A stretch of 64,000 bases of DNA from the NCBI RefSeq assembly GCF_013114825.1, contig NZ_JAAVLX010000005.1:248001-312000 (forward strand), written 5' to 3'. Made by a program: the position numbers and the translations under genes. Within the stretch, counting starts at the first letter, position 1. Each line of letters opens with the position of its first letter. The notes below the pieces were generated by a model. That model worked only from the letters and a program-made list of their open reading frames with translations, made no database searches and was not told where the DNA came from. This stretch comes from Bradyrhizobium australiense. Lineage in GTDB: Bacteria > Pseudomonadota > Alphaproteobacteria > Rhizobiales > Xanthobacteraceae. Positions 53,420-62,519 of the stretch are shown here, piece after piece.

Positions 53420-53443
53420 ATGCCTTAAGGGCAATGCCTTAAG
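53420..53443 (-). promoter_or_regulatory. Direct repeat in fixK promoter region (candidate FixJ site)
   Basis: ATGCCTTAAG occurs twice, at 53420-53429 and 53434-53443, with 14-bp period, about 70-90 bp upstream of the fixK start at 53352. In Bradyrhizobium FixJ-phosphate activates fixK2 from this type of position. The repeat is therefore a good candidate binding site, although I have not aligned it to a proven one. Confidence 0.55.
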
Positions 53444-53468
53444 TAGAATCCCGGAGCTGTGCCGGTTT

Positions 53469-53867
53469 TCAGGACGCCGAGGGCAGCTCCGTGTTGATCG
53501 CGTCCCAGATATGGGAGGAAAGGCTGTCCTCGACATGCGGCTTGACCAACACATGGCGAATACCGGCAACTGCTGCTTTAGCCGGAATGGACGCGTCGGG
53601 GTGACCGGTGATCAGGATGATCGGCGTATCGATATCGCGCCGGCGCAAGAGACTGGCAAGGTCGATGCCGCTCATGCCCGGCATCTTGTAGTCGATCACG
53701 AAGCAGTCGGCGCCGCTCATAGTCATGGCGTTCAGGAGCGCCTCGCCGCTGCGGAAAGTGCGTACACAAAAACCGTCGGCTTCCAGGAGAAAGCGCAGCG
53801 ATCCGAGCACGTCGGTGTCATCATCGACGACGTAGACAAGGGGCGTTCTGTTAAGTGAGGGCACCAC
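53469..53867 (-). CDS. Single-domain response regulator
   Basis: This is a 132-residue stand-alone receiver domain. VYVVDDDTDVLGSLR holds the acidic pocket, the phospho-Asp is in CFVIDYKMPGM, and the Thr and Lys are in ILITGHPD and VLVKPH. It has no output domain. It lies between fixK and fixJ, as in B. diazoefficiens, where such a receiver is encoded between the two. It may compete for phosphate from FixL or modulate FixJ (inference). Confidence 0.88.
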   Translation of the reverse strand: MVPSLNRTPLVYVVDDDTDVLGSLRFLLEADGFCVRTFRSGEALLNAMTMSGADCFVIDYKMPGMSGIDLASLLRRRDIDTPIILITGHPDASIPAKAAVAGIRHVLVKPHVEDSLSSHIWDAINTELPSAS

Positions 53868-53948
53868 AGGTTTATGCGGCTTTCTGATCAGCGATGCGGT
53901 CGATCAGAGCATCCATAAGATCGTCCTGCGGGGCCGACTTGATCCAGC

Positions 53949-54566
53949 TCAATCTTTAAGCGCCTCGGCTCTCATGGCGAGGCGGACGAGTTCCGAAAGA
54001 TTCGAAGCCTGCATCTTGGTCATCACGTTGGCTCGGTAGACCTCGATGGTGCGCGGGCTGATATTGTAGTCGCGTGCGATCATCTTATTGGACAGGCCAG
54101 CCACCAATCCCTCCATCACCTGCCGCTCGCGCGGGCTCAGCGAGGCGACCCGCGCGGCGATGTCCTGCGTCATTGCCTCGTCGCGGGCGCCGGCTTCAGC
54201 CTGCCGGAGCGCGGCGTCGATCATCGCAACCAGGCGGTCATCCTCGAACGGCTTCTCCAGGAAATCGACCGCACCGAGTTTCATCGCCTCGACGGCGAGG
54301 GGGACATCGCCATGGCCGGTCATGATGATGACGGCCAAGGAGGCGCGGCTCACCTTCAGGCGCTTTAGCAACTCGACGCCATCGATGCCGGGCATACGGA
54401 CATCCGAGACCACACAGCCGAATTCGATGCTGGAAAGGTGATCGAGGAATTTCTGCGCCGTCTCGAACAGACTGACCTCAAAATCCGCGGAATCGAGCAA
54501 GAAGTGCAGCGAGTCACGCATCGCCTCATCATCGTCGATGACGTAGACATTTCCTCTAGTTGCCAT
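53949..54566 (-). CDS. fixJ: Response regulator FixJ
   Basis: This is a 205-residue FixJ. The receiver shows VYVIDDDEAMRDSL and the phospho-Asp at residue 55 (CVVSDVRMPG); the LuxR-type HTH shows SLSPRERQVMEGLVAGLSNK and ISPRTIEVYRANVM. FixL phosphorylates it at low oxygen and it then activates fixK. Its start overlaps the stop of fixL by 11 bp, showing translational coupling. Confidence 0.95.
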   Translation of the reverse strand: MATRGNVYVIDDDEAMRDSLHFLLDSADFEVSLFETAQKFLDHLSSIEFGCVVSDVRMPGIDGVELLKRLKVSRASLAVIIMTGHGDVPLAVEAMKLGAVDFLEKPFEDDRLVAMIDAALRQAEAGARDEAMTQDIAARVASLSPRERQVMEGLVAGLSNKMIARDYNISPRTIEVYRANVMTKMQASNLSELVRLAMRAEALKD

Positions 54567-56091
54567 CTGTCAAACTCTCGTTGGGTGCAGCCGGCAGGGT
54601 GAAGCGAAACGTCGCGCCGAATGCGTGATTGGATTCGGCCCACATCCTGCCGCCATGGGCCTCGATGATGGAGCGGCTGATCGACAGCCCGACCCCCATG
54701 CCGGTTTCTTTGGTCGTAAAGAAGGTCTGGAACAGGTGCTTCTCCACATTTTCGGGGAATCCGTGACCGGTGTCGAACACCGAGACTTCTGTCATATCCT
54801 CGTCGATCGGCCGGTTAGAGACGATGAGCTCGCGCCGTGCGGACTGGGCCATGGCTTCCAGCGCGTTACGAAACAGGTTGACCAGCACCTGCTGGATCTG
54901 AACGCGGTCGACCAGGACATGGTCATGCTGCGGGTCCAAGTTGAAGCGGATCCGCACGTCCTGTTCGCGCGCACCGGCCAGGCCAAGCGCGCCGGCTTCT
55001 TCAATCATCTTCGAAAGGCTCTCGATGCGCCTTTCGGATTCGCCGCGGGCGACGAAATCGCGCAGCCGCCGGATGATCTGCCCGGCGCGGATCGCCTGTT
55101 CCGCCGCGCGATCCATCGCGTTCTCGATTCTTGCGCGGTTCGGATCGGGGCTCGTGGCAAGCAGCCGGCGCGAGCCCTTCACGTAGTTGCTGATGGCAGC
55201 AAGCGGCTGGTTAAGCTCATGTGCCAATGCAGAACCCATCTCTCCCATCGCGCTCAGCCGTGACATGTGGACGAGCTCCGACTGCAATTCCTGCAGCCGC
55301 GCCTGGGTCTGCTGATGCTCGGTGAGGTCACGGACGAAGCCGGTAAAATAGGGCATGCCGCCGGATTGCATCTCGCCGATCGACAGGTGCATCGGGAAGG
55401 TGGTACCGTCCTTTCGCTGACCAGTGACGATGCGGCCGATGCCGATGATGTGCCGTTCGCCGGTGGCGACGTATCGCGCCATATAGCCGTCATGGCGTGA
55501 ACGGTCGGGCTCGGGCATCAGGATGCTGACATTCTGCCCGATTACCTCGTTCTGGAGGTAGCCGAACTGGCGTTCCGCCGCGCTCGAGAAGAACTGCATG
55601 ATGCCGCGGCTGTTGATGACGATCATCGCGTCCGGGATGGTCTCCAGTATCAATTGCAGGTGCCGTTCGCGCGTGCGCAGGTCCTCCTCGAGCCGCTTCT
55701 CCTCGTCGAGGTCGAGCACGACGCCGGAAAGGTGGGACGGAATGCCATCCTTGTCCCTGATGACGCTGCCGCGGGCGCGGACCCAATGGGTGCCGCCGTC
55801 CTCGGGTCTTAATCGGTAGGAGAGGTCAAACGAGGCACCGGTCTCGAGGGAACGGGAGATCGCCTGCTCGGTTCGCTCGCGGTCCTCAGGCTCGAGCAGC
55901 GAAAGGAACAGATCGTAGCTGACCGCAGCGGCATTGGAAACGCCGAAGAGTTTTCGCGCGGTATTCGACCAGAACAACTCCCTGGTCGACAGATCGATAT
56001 CCCAGCCGCCTATGCCAGCGCCGTCGGCACCCAGCCGAAAGCGCTGATCGTGGCTGCCGTCGTCACACGGGAAGGGCCCTATGCCGCTCAA
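54556..56091 (-). CDS. fixL: Heme-PAS oxygen-sensor kinase FixL
   Basis: This is a 511-residue kinase. A first PAS domain (about 20-130) is followed by the heme PAS (about 142-257), with RSRHDGYM giving the axial ligand at residue 200 and HIIGIGR giving H214 and R220, the same numbering as BjFixL. The kinase has ALAHELNQPLAAISNY with the phosphorylated His at residue 291, then the N, G1 and G2 boxes (VNLFRNALEAM, DTGHGFP, GMGVGLSIS). Oxygen bound to heme turns the kinase off. There is no membrane segment, so it is soluble as in Bradyrhizobium. Confidence 0.95.
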   Translation of the reverse strand: MSGIGPFPCDDGSHDQRFRLGADGAGIGGWDIDLSTRELFWSNTARKLFGVSNAAAVSYDLFLSLLEPEDRERTEQAISRSLETGASFDLSYRLRPEDGGTHWVRARGSVIRDKDGIPSHLSGVVLDLDEEKRLEEDLRTRERHLQLILETIPDAMIVINSRGIMQFFSSAAERQFGYLQNEVIGQNVSILMPEPDRSRHDGYMARYVATGERHIIGIGRIVTGQRKDGTTFPMHLSIGEMQSGGMPYFTGFVRDLTEHQQTQARLQELQSELVHMSRLSAMGEMGSALAHELNQPLAAISNYVKGSRRLLATSPDPNRARIENAMDRAAEQAIRAGQIIRRLRDFVARGESERRIESLSKMIEEAGALGLAGAREQDVRIRFNLDPQHDHVLVDRVQIQQVLVNLFRNALEAMAQSARRELIVSNRPIDEDMTEVSVFDTGHGFPENVEKHLFQTFFTTKETGMGVGLSISRSIIEAHGGRMWAESNHAFGATFRFTLPAAPNESLTDGN

Positions 56092-56277
56092 TTGTTCTTT
56101 TCCAATTCCGGAGCGTGGATTCGGTTGAGATTTTCCCGATTATGGGCCGAATGCCCGGCCTCACTCAAGGGCGAGAAAATGTGTACGATCGCGCTGATTT
56201 CATCCGTTTGACCTCGCTCAATGTGCGCGGCCGCCCCGCGTGCTTGAAGTGGCGCCGTCGACAGCGAGGATTTCGCC

Positions 56278-56718
56278 TTGTACAAGTTTCTCGAGCAGAC
56301 GGTTGCCAAATACATGACGCGCGAGCCTAGGACGGTTGCGTGCGATATGACGATGTGTGAACTCGGCGATCTCTTCGAGAAGCAAGATTTCAACGCCTAT
56401 CCGGTCATGGACGAATCGCAAGTGGTCGGCGTCATCTCGAAGTTTGACTACCTGTCCTGCTTCGTTTTCACGCCGGCGCGCATCATCCCGCGCTACCGCG
56501 ACCTGATGCAGCGGGCCGCTGTTGATCTGATGACAGCGGAATTCATTTATGTCGCTCCCGAAACTAGGCTGACCCGCGTGCTGGAGCTGATGGTCAACCA
56601 CCGACTCCGCAGCATGCCAGTGCTCGACAACGAGCAGCGGCTTGCCGGCATTATTTCGCGGAAGGACGTGATGCGGGCGCTGCAGGATTGTGCCGCGGCG
56701 GACGCTGACCGAGTCTGA
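56278..56718 (+). CDS. CBS-domain pair protein
   Basis: This is a 146-residue protein made of two CBS motifs: VAKYMTREPRTVACDMTMCE through YPVMDESQVVGVISKFDYL, then DLMTAEFIYVAPETRLTRVL through MPVLDNEQRLAGIISRKDV. CBS pairs bind adenine nucleotides or SAM. A TTG at 56278 is the likely start, with GCGAGGA eight bases before it. It lies divergent from fixL and upstream of the fixN region, a position also seen in relatives, so an energy-sensing role in microaerobic life is plausible. Confidence 0.75.
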   Translation: MYKFLEQTVAKYMTREPRTVACDMTMCELGDLFEKQDFNAYPVMDESQVVGVISKFDYLSCFVFTPARIIPRYRDLMQRAAVDLMTAEFIYVAPETRLTRVLELMVNHRLRSMPVLDNEQRLAGIISRKDVMRALQDCAAADADRV

Positions 56719-57795
56719 TCGCAGCAGTGCCGCGTATGACCGGCAGTCGCTTGAGGTCAATGAGTTGAGCAGCGTTCGGATCGGGCGCGCCATCCTCCGA
56801 ACTATCCCGGCGGCGAATGTGGGCCATTCGGATTGTCGTCTTGAACTGCGACGTGTGGTGGAGCATTGGTTCGTTTACGGGTCTATAGCGGCGTTCCCTC
56901 TCCGGGGGCCAGGAGTTCAGTCGATTCCGAGCAACGCAGCCAAACGTTAGCGCACTCCGGTGAGCACGAATCGGGTGCTCGCCAGGCATGCTTGATCGGT
57001 CGTTTCTCCCAAGAGGTGCTGCGCTGTCGATCATCCAGTACAACACCAGGGTGACTGGAGCCACCGGTAGCATGGCCTCGAAAGGATAGTCGCGCACTGG
57101 CTGGTGACTCCAACACGAAATCCGAGATTGGATTGATCCGGACATTCCAAACCAACACAAGTTCCACAATTCGGATTGGTGAGGTGGAAGGGCACCTCCG
57201 ATTTCCTTGCTCCTCGCGGACCCGGCAGGGCGGCGACCCGATCAGACCGTCGATCGAGGCATATTCGCCGGGAGCGAACGCTCATCCTCGAATGAATCGG
57301 ACTTCGTGGGGGCCGGCGGAGTGAGGAATCATAGTGCAACACCAGCCGGCTCCTTGACGGCGAACGAGTTGGCCGAGCGCGTTTGCCAACGATCACATGG
57401 CCCGTGCCCTCACCGCCTTCGGGGTGACCCGGCTGTTGCCCAGGCTCCAGCCGGATGTTGCGAAAACTGCGATGGGAGGGAGGATCAAGGATCGGCTTCA
57501 GGGAGGGTTTCTTCGTGGCGATCTTGCTCTGTTCAACAGGCAGCTTAAGTGGGATCTTTAGTGGGAGCTGGCTAGCTGCGGGCTTGGTCAGGCCTTGATA
57601 ATGATGCTGACCAGCGGCACGAGCAGGCTGACCGTCCGTTCAAGGGATGGTGCAGCAGGCCCGAGACCCGCGATAGCGGGGCGCCTCGATCTGGAGCGCG
57701 ACAAGGGAGGTGCCGTGGATCTCAGGCAAGCTCGAGCTCGCGCCCTTAACGACCTCCGCGGGGCGCGGAACGACGCAGCTTCAGGGCTCCGGCGA
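56719..57795. other. Gene-poor gap between CBS gene and Fnr-type gene
   Basis: No convincing gene is visible in about 1.1 kb. A plus-strand frame near 57385-57560 reads NDHMARALTAFGVTRLLPRL and may be a decayed fragment of unknown origin. The frames at 56690-57160 have no motif. Confidence 0.4.
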
Positions 57796-57809
57796 TTGAT
57801 CTGCATCAA
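57796..57809 (+). promoter_or_regulatory. FixK/Fnr box upstream of the Fnr-type gene
   Basis: TTGATCTGCATCAA is a perfect match, about 90 bp before the Fnr-type gene at 57899. It suggests activation by FixK or autoregulation. Confidence 0.8.
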
Positions 57810-57898
57810 CAACATCTCATCCCTACGGACGCTACACTGCATCGACCCGCAGGGAAACGCGCCCATGAGGCGCCTGCAGACTGCAATCGGAGGGACGT

Positions 57899-58618
57899 GT
57901 GAAAATTTCGGTTTTGGGGGAAGGAATGCATTGTCGATCGTGTCACGATTGCACGGCGAGGGGCTTTGCCATCTGCGCAGCGCTCGACGAGACCGAATTG
58001 CGCGAATTGGCGCAGCTGTCGCGGCATGTTCGTTTCGAATCAGGCGCCACCGTGTTCGCACAGGCAAACATAGCAACGTCGTTCTTCAGCGTGCATGCGG
58101 GTACCCTGCGCCTCTACAAGCTGTTGCCGGACAGTCGGCGGCAGATCGTCGGTTTTGCATTGCCAGGCGATTTCCTCGGGCTCCCCGGCTTGCCGCACCA
58201 CGAATTCTCCGCTGACGCGGTCGGCCGTGTCACGCTGTGTCAGTTCCCCAAGGAGTCATTTGCGACATTCGCCGAGAAACGGCCGCAGTTGCTGCGCCGC
58301 ATGGTCGAATTGGCGGGCCACGAGCTGGCCCGGGCACAGGAACATATGGTCTTGCTCGGACGGCGCTCCGCCGAAGAGAAGATAGCGAGCTTCCTGATCG
58401 GCTGGCGCGACCGACTGAGTGGAATTGGACGTGGCGGAGAAATTCTGCCGCTGCCGATGAAAAGGCTGGACATCGCGGATCATCTGGGACTCACCATCGA
58501 GACGGTGAGCCGTACCTTCTCGAAGCTCGAACGCGATGGTGTGATCCAAATCTTTGCGAGTGGCGTCGTCCTGTTGGATACCCCGCGCGCCGAAGCGTTG
58601 TCTGCGGGCGTAAGTTGA
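57899..58618 (+). CDS. Fnr-type oxygen-responsive regulator (FnrN/FixK1-like)
   Basis: This is a 239-residue Crp/Fnr protein. N-terminal cysteines (MHCRSCHDCTARGFAIC, at residues 12, 15, 18 and 26) plus a central Cys in VTLCQFPKE can hold an oxygen-labile 4Fe-4S cluster. The HTH is IADHLGLTIETVSRTFSKLE. It resembles FnrN of fast-growing rhizobia and FixK1 and AadR of Bradyrhizobium and Rhodopseudomonas; I cannot tell them apart here. With a FixK box in front and another two boxes before the next genes, it forms part of a feed-forward loop on the fixNOQP operon. Confidence 0.88.
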   Translation: MKISVLGEGMHCRSCHDCTARGFAICAALDETELRELAQLSRHVRFESGATVFAQANIATSFFSVHAGTLRLYKLLPDSRRQIVGFALPGDFLGLPGLPHHEFSADAVGRVTLCQFPKESFATFAEKRPQLLRRMVELAGHELARAQEHMVLLGRRSAEEKIASFLIGWRDRLSGIGRGGEILPLPMKRLDIADHLGLTIETVSRTFSKLERDGVIQIFASGVVLLDTPRAEALSAGVS

Positions 58619-58649
58619 AGCGCGTCGCGTAGGGTTCTTTTGTCCTGGT

Positions 58650-58663
58650 TTGATCAAGGTCAA
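58650..58663 (+). promoter_or_regulatory. FixK/Fnr box upstream of small membrane gene
   Basis: TTGATCAAGGTCAA matches the FixK/Fnr pattern, 55 bp before the ATG of the 46-residue membrane protein at 58718. A transcript from here could also run into fixN. Confidence 0.75.
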
Positions 58664-58717
58664 AGACGTCTCTGTTGAAACGGCGATATATTCGCATCAG
58701 CTTCAATGGAGGTCGTC

Positions 58718-58858
58718 ATGCCCGCCGATGCGCTCTTGGTTTCAGCAGCCGTCATCTCGGTCTTCATGATTTTCGCCGCTGCTCTTGCTTGGGCCAGTGT
58801 CCAATCACCAAGGTCGCATCAGGCAACACCGGGAGCGCGCAAGCGTCGTCCATTCTGA
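58718..58858 (+). CDS. Small membrane protein upstream of fixN
   Basis: This is a 46-residue protein with one membrane helix (ALLVSAAVISVFMIFAAALA) and a basic tail, too short for most gene callers. ATGGAGGTCGTC gives a strong ribosome site. Short single-helix proteins are often encoded just before cbb3 oxidase genes in alphaproteobacteria; an assembly or stability role is possible (inference). It has its own FixK box. Confidence 0.65.
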   Translation: MPADALLVSAAVISVFMIFAAALAWASVQSPRSHQATPGARKRRPF

Positions 58859-58922
58859 TTCCGTCAGGCAGCTGCTGGAGCTGGTGCAAAACGCTCGCCG
58901 GTCGCAGGGGTAGCTGATCGGG

Positions 58923-58936
58923 TTGATCTCAATCAA
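58923..58936 (+). promoter_or_regulatory. FixK/Fnr box upstream of fixN
   Basis: TTGATCTCAATCAA is a perfect match to the known FixK2 box, 59 bp before the chosen fixN start, as expected for class II-type activation. Confidence 0.85.
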
Positions 58937-58994
58937 GGACAACACAGCGAGACCCGGGCTGACGGGGCAGGCATCCATGCAAAGAGAATCACAC

Positions 58995-60644
58995 ATGCAG
59001 CAATCTCAATGCACGAAATGGATGACCCACGGCGAAGCCGGGCTGATGCTATTCTTCTCGATGGCAGCCTTCGTCTGCGCGTTCGCAGCCGCCAAGGCGC
59101 TGGACGCGCCGTTCGCGTTTCATGCTTCGCTCACTGCAGTGGCAAGCGGCGTCGCCTCCTTCGCCATCATGAATCGGTATCTCGACCGCCCCGCGTCGCT
59201 GCCGCCGGAGGAGATCAACGGGAAGCCGAACTATAATGTCGGTCCGATCAAGTTTGCTTCCTTCATGGCGATGTTCTGGGGCATCGCCGGGTTCGCCGTC
59301 GGGCTCTTGATCGCATCCCAGCTGGCCTGGCCGGCGCTGAACCTCGATCTACCGTGGACCAGCTTCGGCCGGCTCCGGCCGCTGCACACCTCGGCGGTGA
59401 TCTTCGCCTTCGGCGGCAACGTGCTGATCGCGACCTCGTTCTATGTGGTGCAGCGGACCTGCCGGACGCGGCTCGTGGGCGATCTCGCGCCATGGTTCGT
59501 CGTGCTCGGCTACAATTTCTTCATTTTGATCGCGGGCACCGGCTATCTACTTGGCGTAACGCAATCCAAGGAATATGCCGAGCCCGAATGGTACGCCGAT
59601 CTGTGGCTGACGATCGTCTGGGTCGTCTATCTCGTCGTGTTCGTGATGACGCTGGTGAAGCGCAAGGAACCGCACATCTTCGTCGCCAACTGGTTTTATC
59701 TCGCCTTCATCGTCACCATCGCCGTGCTACATCTCGGCAATAACCCGGCGCTGCCGGTCTCGGTGTTCGGCTCGAAGTCCTACATCGCCTGGGGCGGCGT
59801 GCAGGATGCGATGTTCCAGTGGTGGTACGGGCATAACGCAGTCGGCTTCTTCCTGACGGCCGGCTTCCTCGCCATCATGTACTACTTCATCCCGAAACGC
59901 GCCGAGCGGCCGGTCTATTCCTATCGACTGTCGATCATTCACTTCTGGGCCCTGATCTTTCTCTACATCTGGGCCGGCCCGCACCATCTGCACTACACGG
60001 CGCTGCCGGATTGGGCGCAGACGCTCGGCATGACCTTCTCGATCATGCTGTGGATGCCGTCCTGGGGCGGCATGATCAACGGCCTGATGACGCTGTCCGG
60101 CGCCTGGGACAAGCTCCGTACGGATCCCGTGCTGCGCATGCTGGTGGTGTCGGTCGCCTTCTACGGCATGTCGACCTTCGAAGGGCCAATGATGTCGATT
60201 AAGGTCGTGAACTCGCTCAGCCACTATACCGACTGGACCATCGGCCATGTGCATTCCGGCGCGCTGGGCTGGGTCGGCTTCGTTTCCTTTGGCGCGCTGT
60301 ACTGCCTGATTCCCTGGCTATGGGATCGCAAGGGTCTCTACAGCTTGAAGTTGGTCAACTGGCACTTCTGGACCGCCAGCATCGGCATCGTGCTCTACAT
60401 CTCCGCGATGTGGGTCTCCGGAATTCTGCAGGGCCTGATGTGGCGCGCCTACACCTCGCTCGGCTTTCTCGAATATTCTTTCCTCGAGACGGTTGAAGCG
60501 ATGCACCCGTTCTACGTTATCCGTGCCGCCGGCGGCGCGCTGTTCCTGATTGGCGCGCTGATCATGGCCTATAATCTATGGATGACGGTGCGGGCAAGCG
60601 AGGCGGATATCGGCACAGAGCTGGCGTTGCAGGCGGCGGAATAA
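58995..60644 (+). CDS. fixN: cbb3-type cytochrome oxidase subunit I
   Basis: This is a heme-copper oxidase subunit of about 549 residues with 12 or more membrane helices. RPLHTSAVIFAFGGN, QWWYGHNAVGFFLTAGF (copper ligand His and the cross-linked Tyr), WAGPHHLHYTALPDW (copper ligand pair) and HYTDWTIGHVHSGALGW (heme ligands) are intact. It is the catalytic subunit of the high-affinity oxidase used at low oxygen. ATG 58995 (MQQSQCTKW) is preferred; ATG 58977 is an alternative, while an upstream TTG would lie inside the FixK box. Confidence 0.95.
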   Translation: MQQSQCTKWMTHGEAGLMLFFSMAAFVCAFAAAKALDAPFAFHASLTAVASGVASFAIMNRYLDRPASLPPEEINGKPNYNVGPIKFASFMAMFWGIAGFAVGLLIASQLAWPALNLDLPWTSFGRLRPLHTSAVIFAFGGNVLIATSFYVVQRTCRTRLVGDLAPWFVVLGYNFFILIAGTGYLLGVTQSKEYAEPEWYADLWLTIVWVVYLVVFVMTLVKRKEPHIFVANWFYLAFIVTIAVLHLGNNPALPVSVFGSKSYIAWGGVQDAMFQWWYGHNAVGFFLTAGFLAIMYYFIPKRAERPVYSYRLSIIHFWALIFLYIWAGPHHLHYTALPDWAQTLGMTFSIMLWMPSWGGMINGLMTLSGAWDKLRTDPVLRMLVVSVAFYGMSTFEGPMMSIKVVNSLSHYTDWTIGHVHSGALGWVGFVSFGALYCLIPWLWDRKGLYSLKLVNWHFWTASIGIVLYISAMWVSGILQGLMWRAYTSLGFLEYSFLETVEAMHPFYVIRAAGGALFLIGALIMAYNLWMTVRASEADIGTELALQAAE

Positions 60645-60655
60645 GGAGCGATCGG

Positions 60656-61390
60656 ATGTCCTTCTGGACCCGCCATCAAATCTTCGAGAAGAACTCGGTC
60701 ATCCTGATCGCGGGCATTCTGGTTGTGATTGCGATCGGCGGCCTGGTCGAGATCACGCCGCTGTTCTACCTGAAAAGCACGATCGAGGTGGTCGATGGCG
60801 TCAGGCCCTACACACCGCTCGAACTAGCTGGCCGCAATATCTATGTCCGCGAGGGCTGCTATCTCTGCCACTCGCAGATGGTCCGGCCGCTCCGCGATGA
60901 GGTTGAGCGCTATGGCCACTTCTCGCTGGCTGCCGAGAGCATGTACGACCATCCATTCCAGTGGGGTTCGAAGCGCACTGGGCCGGATCTCGCGCGGGTC
61001 GGCGCAAAGTATTCCGATGAGTGGCACGTCACTCACCTAACCAATCCGCGCGCCATTGTGCCGCAGTCGGTGATGCCGGGCTATCCGTTCCTCGCCCAGA
61101 CCGAGGTCGACACCGCTGTTGTCGCCGATAACCTCAAGGCCAGCCGCGTCGTTGGCGTGCCGTATTCGGACGAGCAAATCAGGAACGCGGTCGCCGACCT
61201 GAAGGCGCAGGCCGATCCGGACAATGTCGGCACCGATGCGTTCGCGAAGCGCTATCCAAAAGCTGTGATCCGCAATTTCGACAGCAAGGCCGGTGCGCCG
61301 ACCGAGATGGATGCGCTGGTCGCATATCTGCAAATGCTCGGCACGCTGATCGACTTCAAGCTCTACAACGAAAAGGCCAATCTTCGCTGA
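60656..61390 (+). CDS. fixO: cbb3 oxidase subunit II (mono-heme cytochrome c)
   Basis: This is a 244-residue protein with one N-terminal membrane helix (VILIAGILVVIAIGGLVEIT) and a heme c motif CYLCHSQ. The axial Met is likely in the QSVMPGYPFL part. GGAGCGATCGG lies before ATG 60656, 11 bp after fixN. It passes electrons from FixP to FixN. Confidence 0.95.
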   Translation: MSFWTRHQIFEKNSVILIAGILVVIAIGGLVEITPLFYLKSTIEVVDGVRPYTPLELAGRNIYVREGCYLCHSQMVRPLRDEVERYGHFSLAAESMYDHPFQWGSKRTGPDLARVGAKYSDEWHVTHLTNPRAIVPQSVMPGYPFLAQTEVDTAVVADNLKASRVVGVPYSDEQIRNAVADLKAQADPDNVGTDAFAKRYPKAVIRNFDSKAGAPTEMDALVAYLQMLGTLIDFKLYNEKANLR

Positions 61391-61401
61391 GAGGCAGGAC
61401 G

Positions 61402-61566
61402 ATGAAAGCAATCTTGACCGTGCACAACATCGCGTCGGACCTCGTCACCAGCGTATGGACGCCGATCTTCGTCGGCCTGTTCATTGCGATCGTGATCTAC
61501 GCGCTTTGGCCGTGCAACCAGGCGGCTTTCGACCAGGCATCTCGGATGCCGTTGCGGGAGGACTGA
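61402..61566 (+). CDS. fixQ: cbb3 oxidase small subunit
   Basis: This is a 54-residue single-helix protein (SVWTPIFVGLFIAIVIYALW), too short for most gene callers. GAGGCAGGAC precedes ATG 61402, 11 bp after fixO, and six bp separate it from fixP. FixQ/CcoQ stabilises the complex; the Cys after ALWP is not the usual residue. Confidence 0.9.
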   Translation: MKAILTVHNIASDLVTSVWTPIFVGLFIAIVIYALWPCNQAAFDQASRMPLRED

Positions 61567-61572
61567 GAGGTC

Positions 61573-62442
61573 ATGGCGGAAAGCGAACTCGACAAGGTTT
61601 CCGGCAAGACCACCACCGGTCACCAGTGGGACGGCATCAAGGAACTCAATACACCGCTGCCGCGCTGGTGGCTGATCACCTTCTACGCCACCATACTGTG
61701 GGCGATTGGCTATTGGGTTGTGTACCCGGCCTGGCCGCTTCTGTGGAGCTATACCAGGGGCGCGCTCAACTATTCGACCCGCGCCGCGGTCGCCGTCGAG
61801 CTTGCCAATCTGGAAAAGATCCGCGGCGACAAGATGATTGCGCTGGGTGCGGCTTCGCTCGCCGATATCGAAAAGGATCCGGCGCTGTTGGCGCTGGCGC
61901 GCGCTCGCGGCAAGGCCGCGTTCGGCGACAATTGCGCGCCTTGCCACGGCTCGGGCGGCGCCGGCGCAAAAGGCTATCCCAACCTGAACGACGACGACTG
62001 GTTGTGGGGCGGCTCGCTCGACCAGATCGTGCAGACCATCCAGTTCGGCGCGCGCTCGGGTCACACCAAAACCCATGAGGGCGCAATGCTCGCCTTCGGC
62101 AAGGATGGCATCTTGAAGCGGGACGAGATTGGCACGGTCGCCAACTATGTGCGCTCGCTCTCGGGCTTGTCGACGCGCCAGGGTTACGATGTCGCCGCCG
62201 GCGCAAAAATTTTTGCCGAGAATTGCACGAGCTGCCATGGTGAGGCGGGCAATGGCAACCAGGAGCTCGGCGCGCCAAATCTCACTGACAAGATCTGGCT
62301 CTACGGATCGGAGGAGGCGACCCTGATTGAGACCATCACGAATGGTCGGGCCGGCGTGATGCCGGCGTGGGTGGGCCGGCTTGATCCGTCCACCATCAAG
62401 GCGCTGGCGGTCTACGTCCACACGCTCGGCGGCGGCAAGTAG
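61573..62442 (+). CDS. fixP: cbb3 oxidase subunit III (di-heme cytochrome c)
   Basis: This is a 289-residue protein. An N-terminal membrane helix (WWLITFYATILWAIGYWVVY) is followed by two cytochrome c domains with heme motifs CAPCHGSG and CTSCHGEA, each with a downstream Met. It accepts electrons from the bc1 pathway for the high-affinity oxidase. It follows fixQ by six bases. Confidence 0.95.
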   Translation: MAESELDKVSGKTTTGHQWDGIKELNTPLPRWWLITFYATILWAIGYWVVYPAWPLLWSYTRGALNYSTRAAVAVELANLEKIRGDKMIALGAASLADIEKDPALLALARARGKAAFGDNCAPCHGSGGAGAKGYPNLNDDDWLWGGSLDQIVQTIQFGARSGHTKTHEGAMLAFGKDGILKRDEIGTVANYVRSLSGLSTRQGYDVAAGAKIFAENCTSCHGEAGNGNQELGAPNLTDKIWLYGSEEATLIETITNGRAGVMPAWVGRLDPSTIKALAVYVHTLGGGK

Positions 62443-62519
62443 CGGAGCAAAGGGAAGCGGCGTTGGGTTTGCGCTGGATCAACCCGGCAGAGAGGAGGAG
62501 ACTAGGAGAGCGCGGGCCC

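Noticed and set aside
57207..57548. A 113-codon plus-strand frame
   Set aside because: Codon use and composition are poor; a neighbouring frame looks more protein-like but is only a short fragment.
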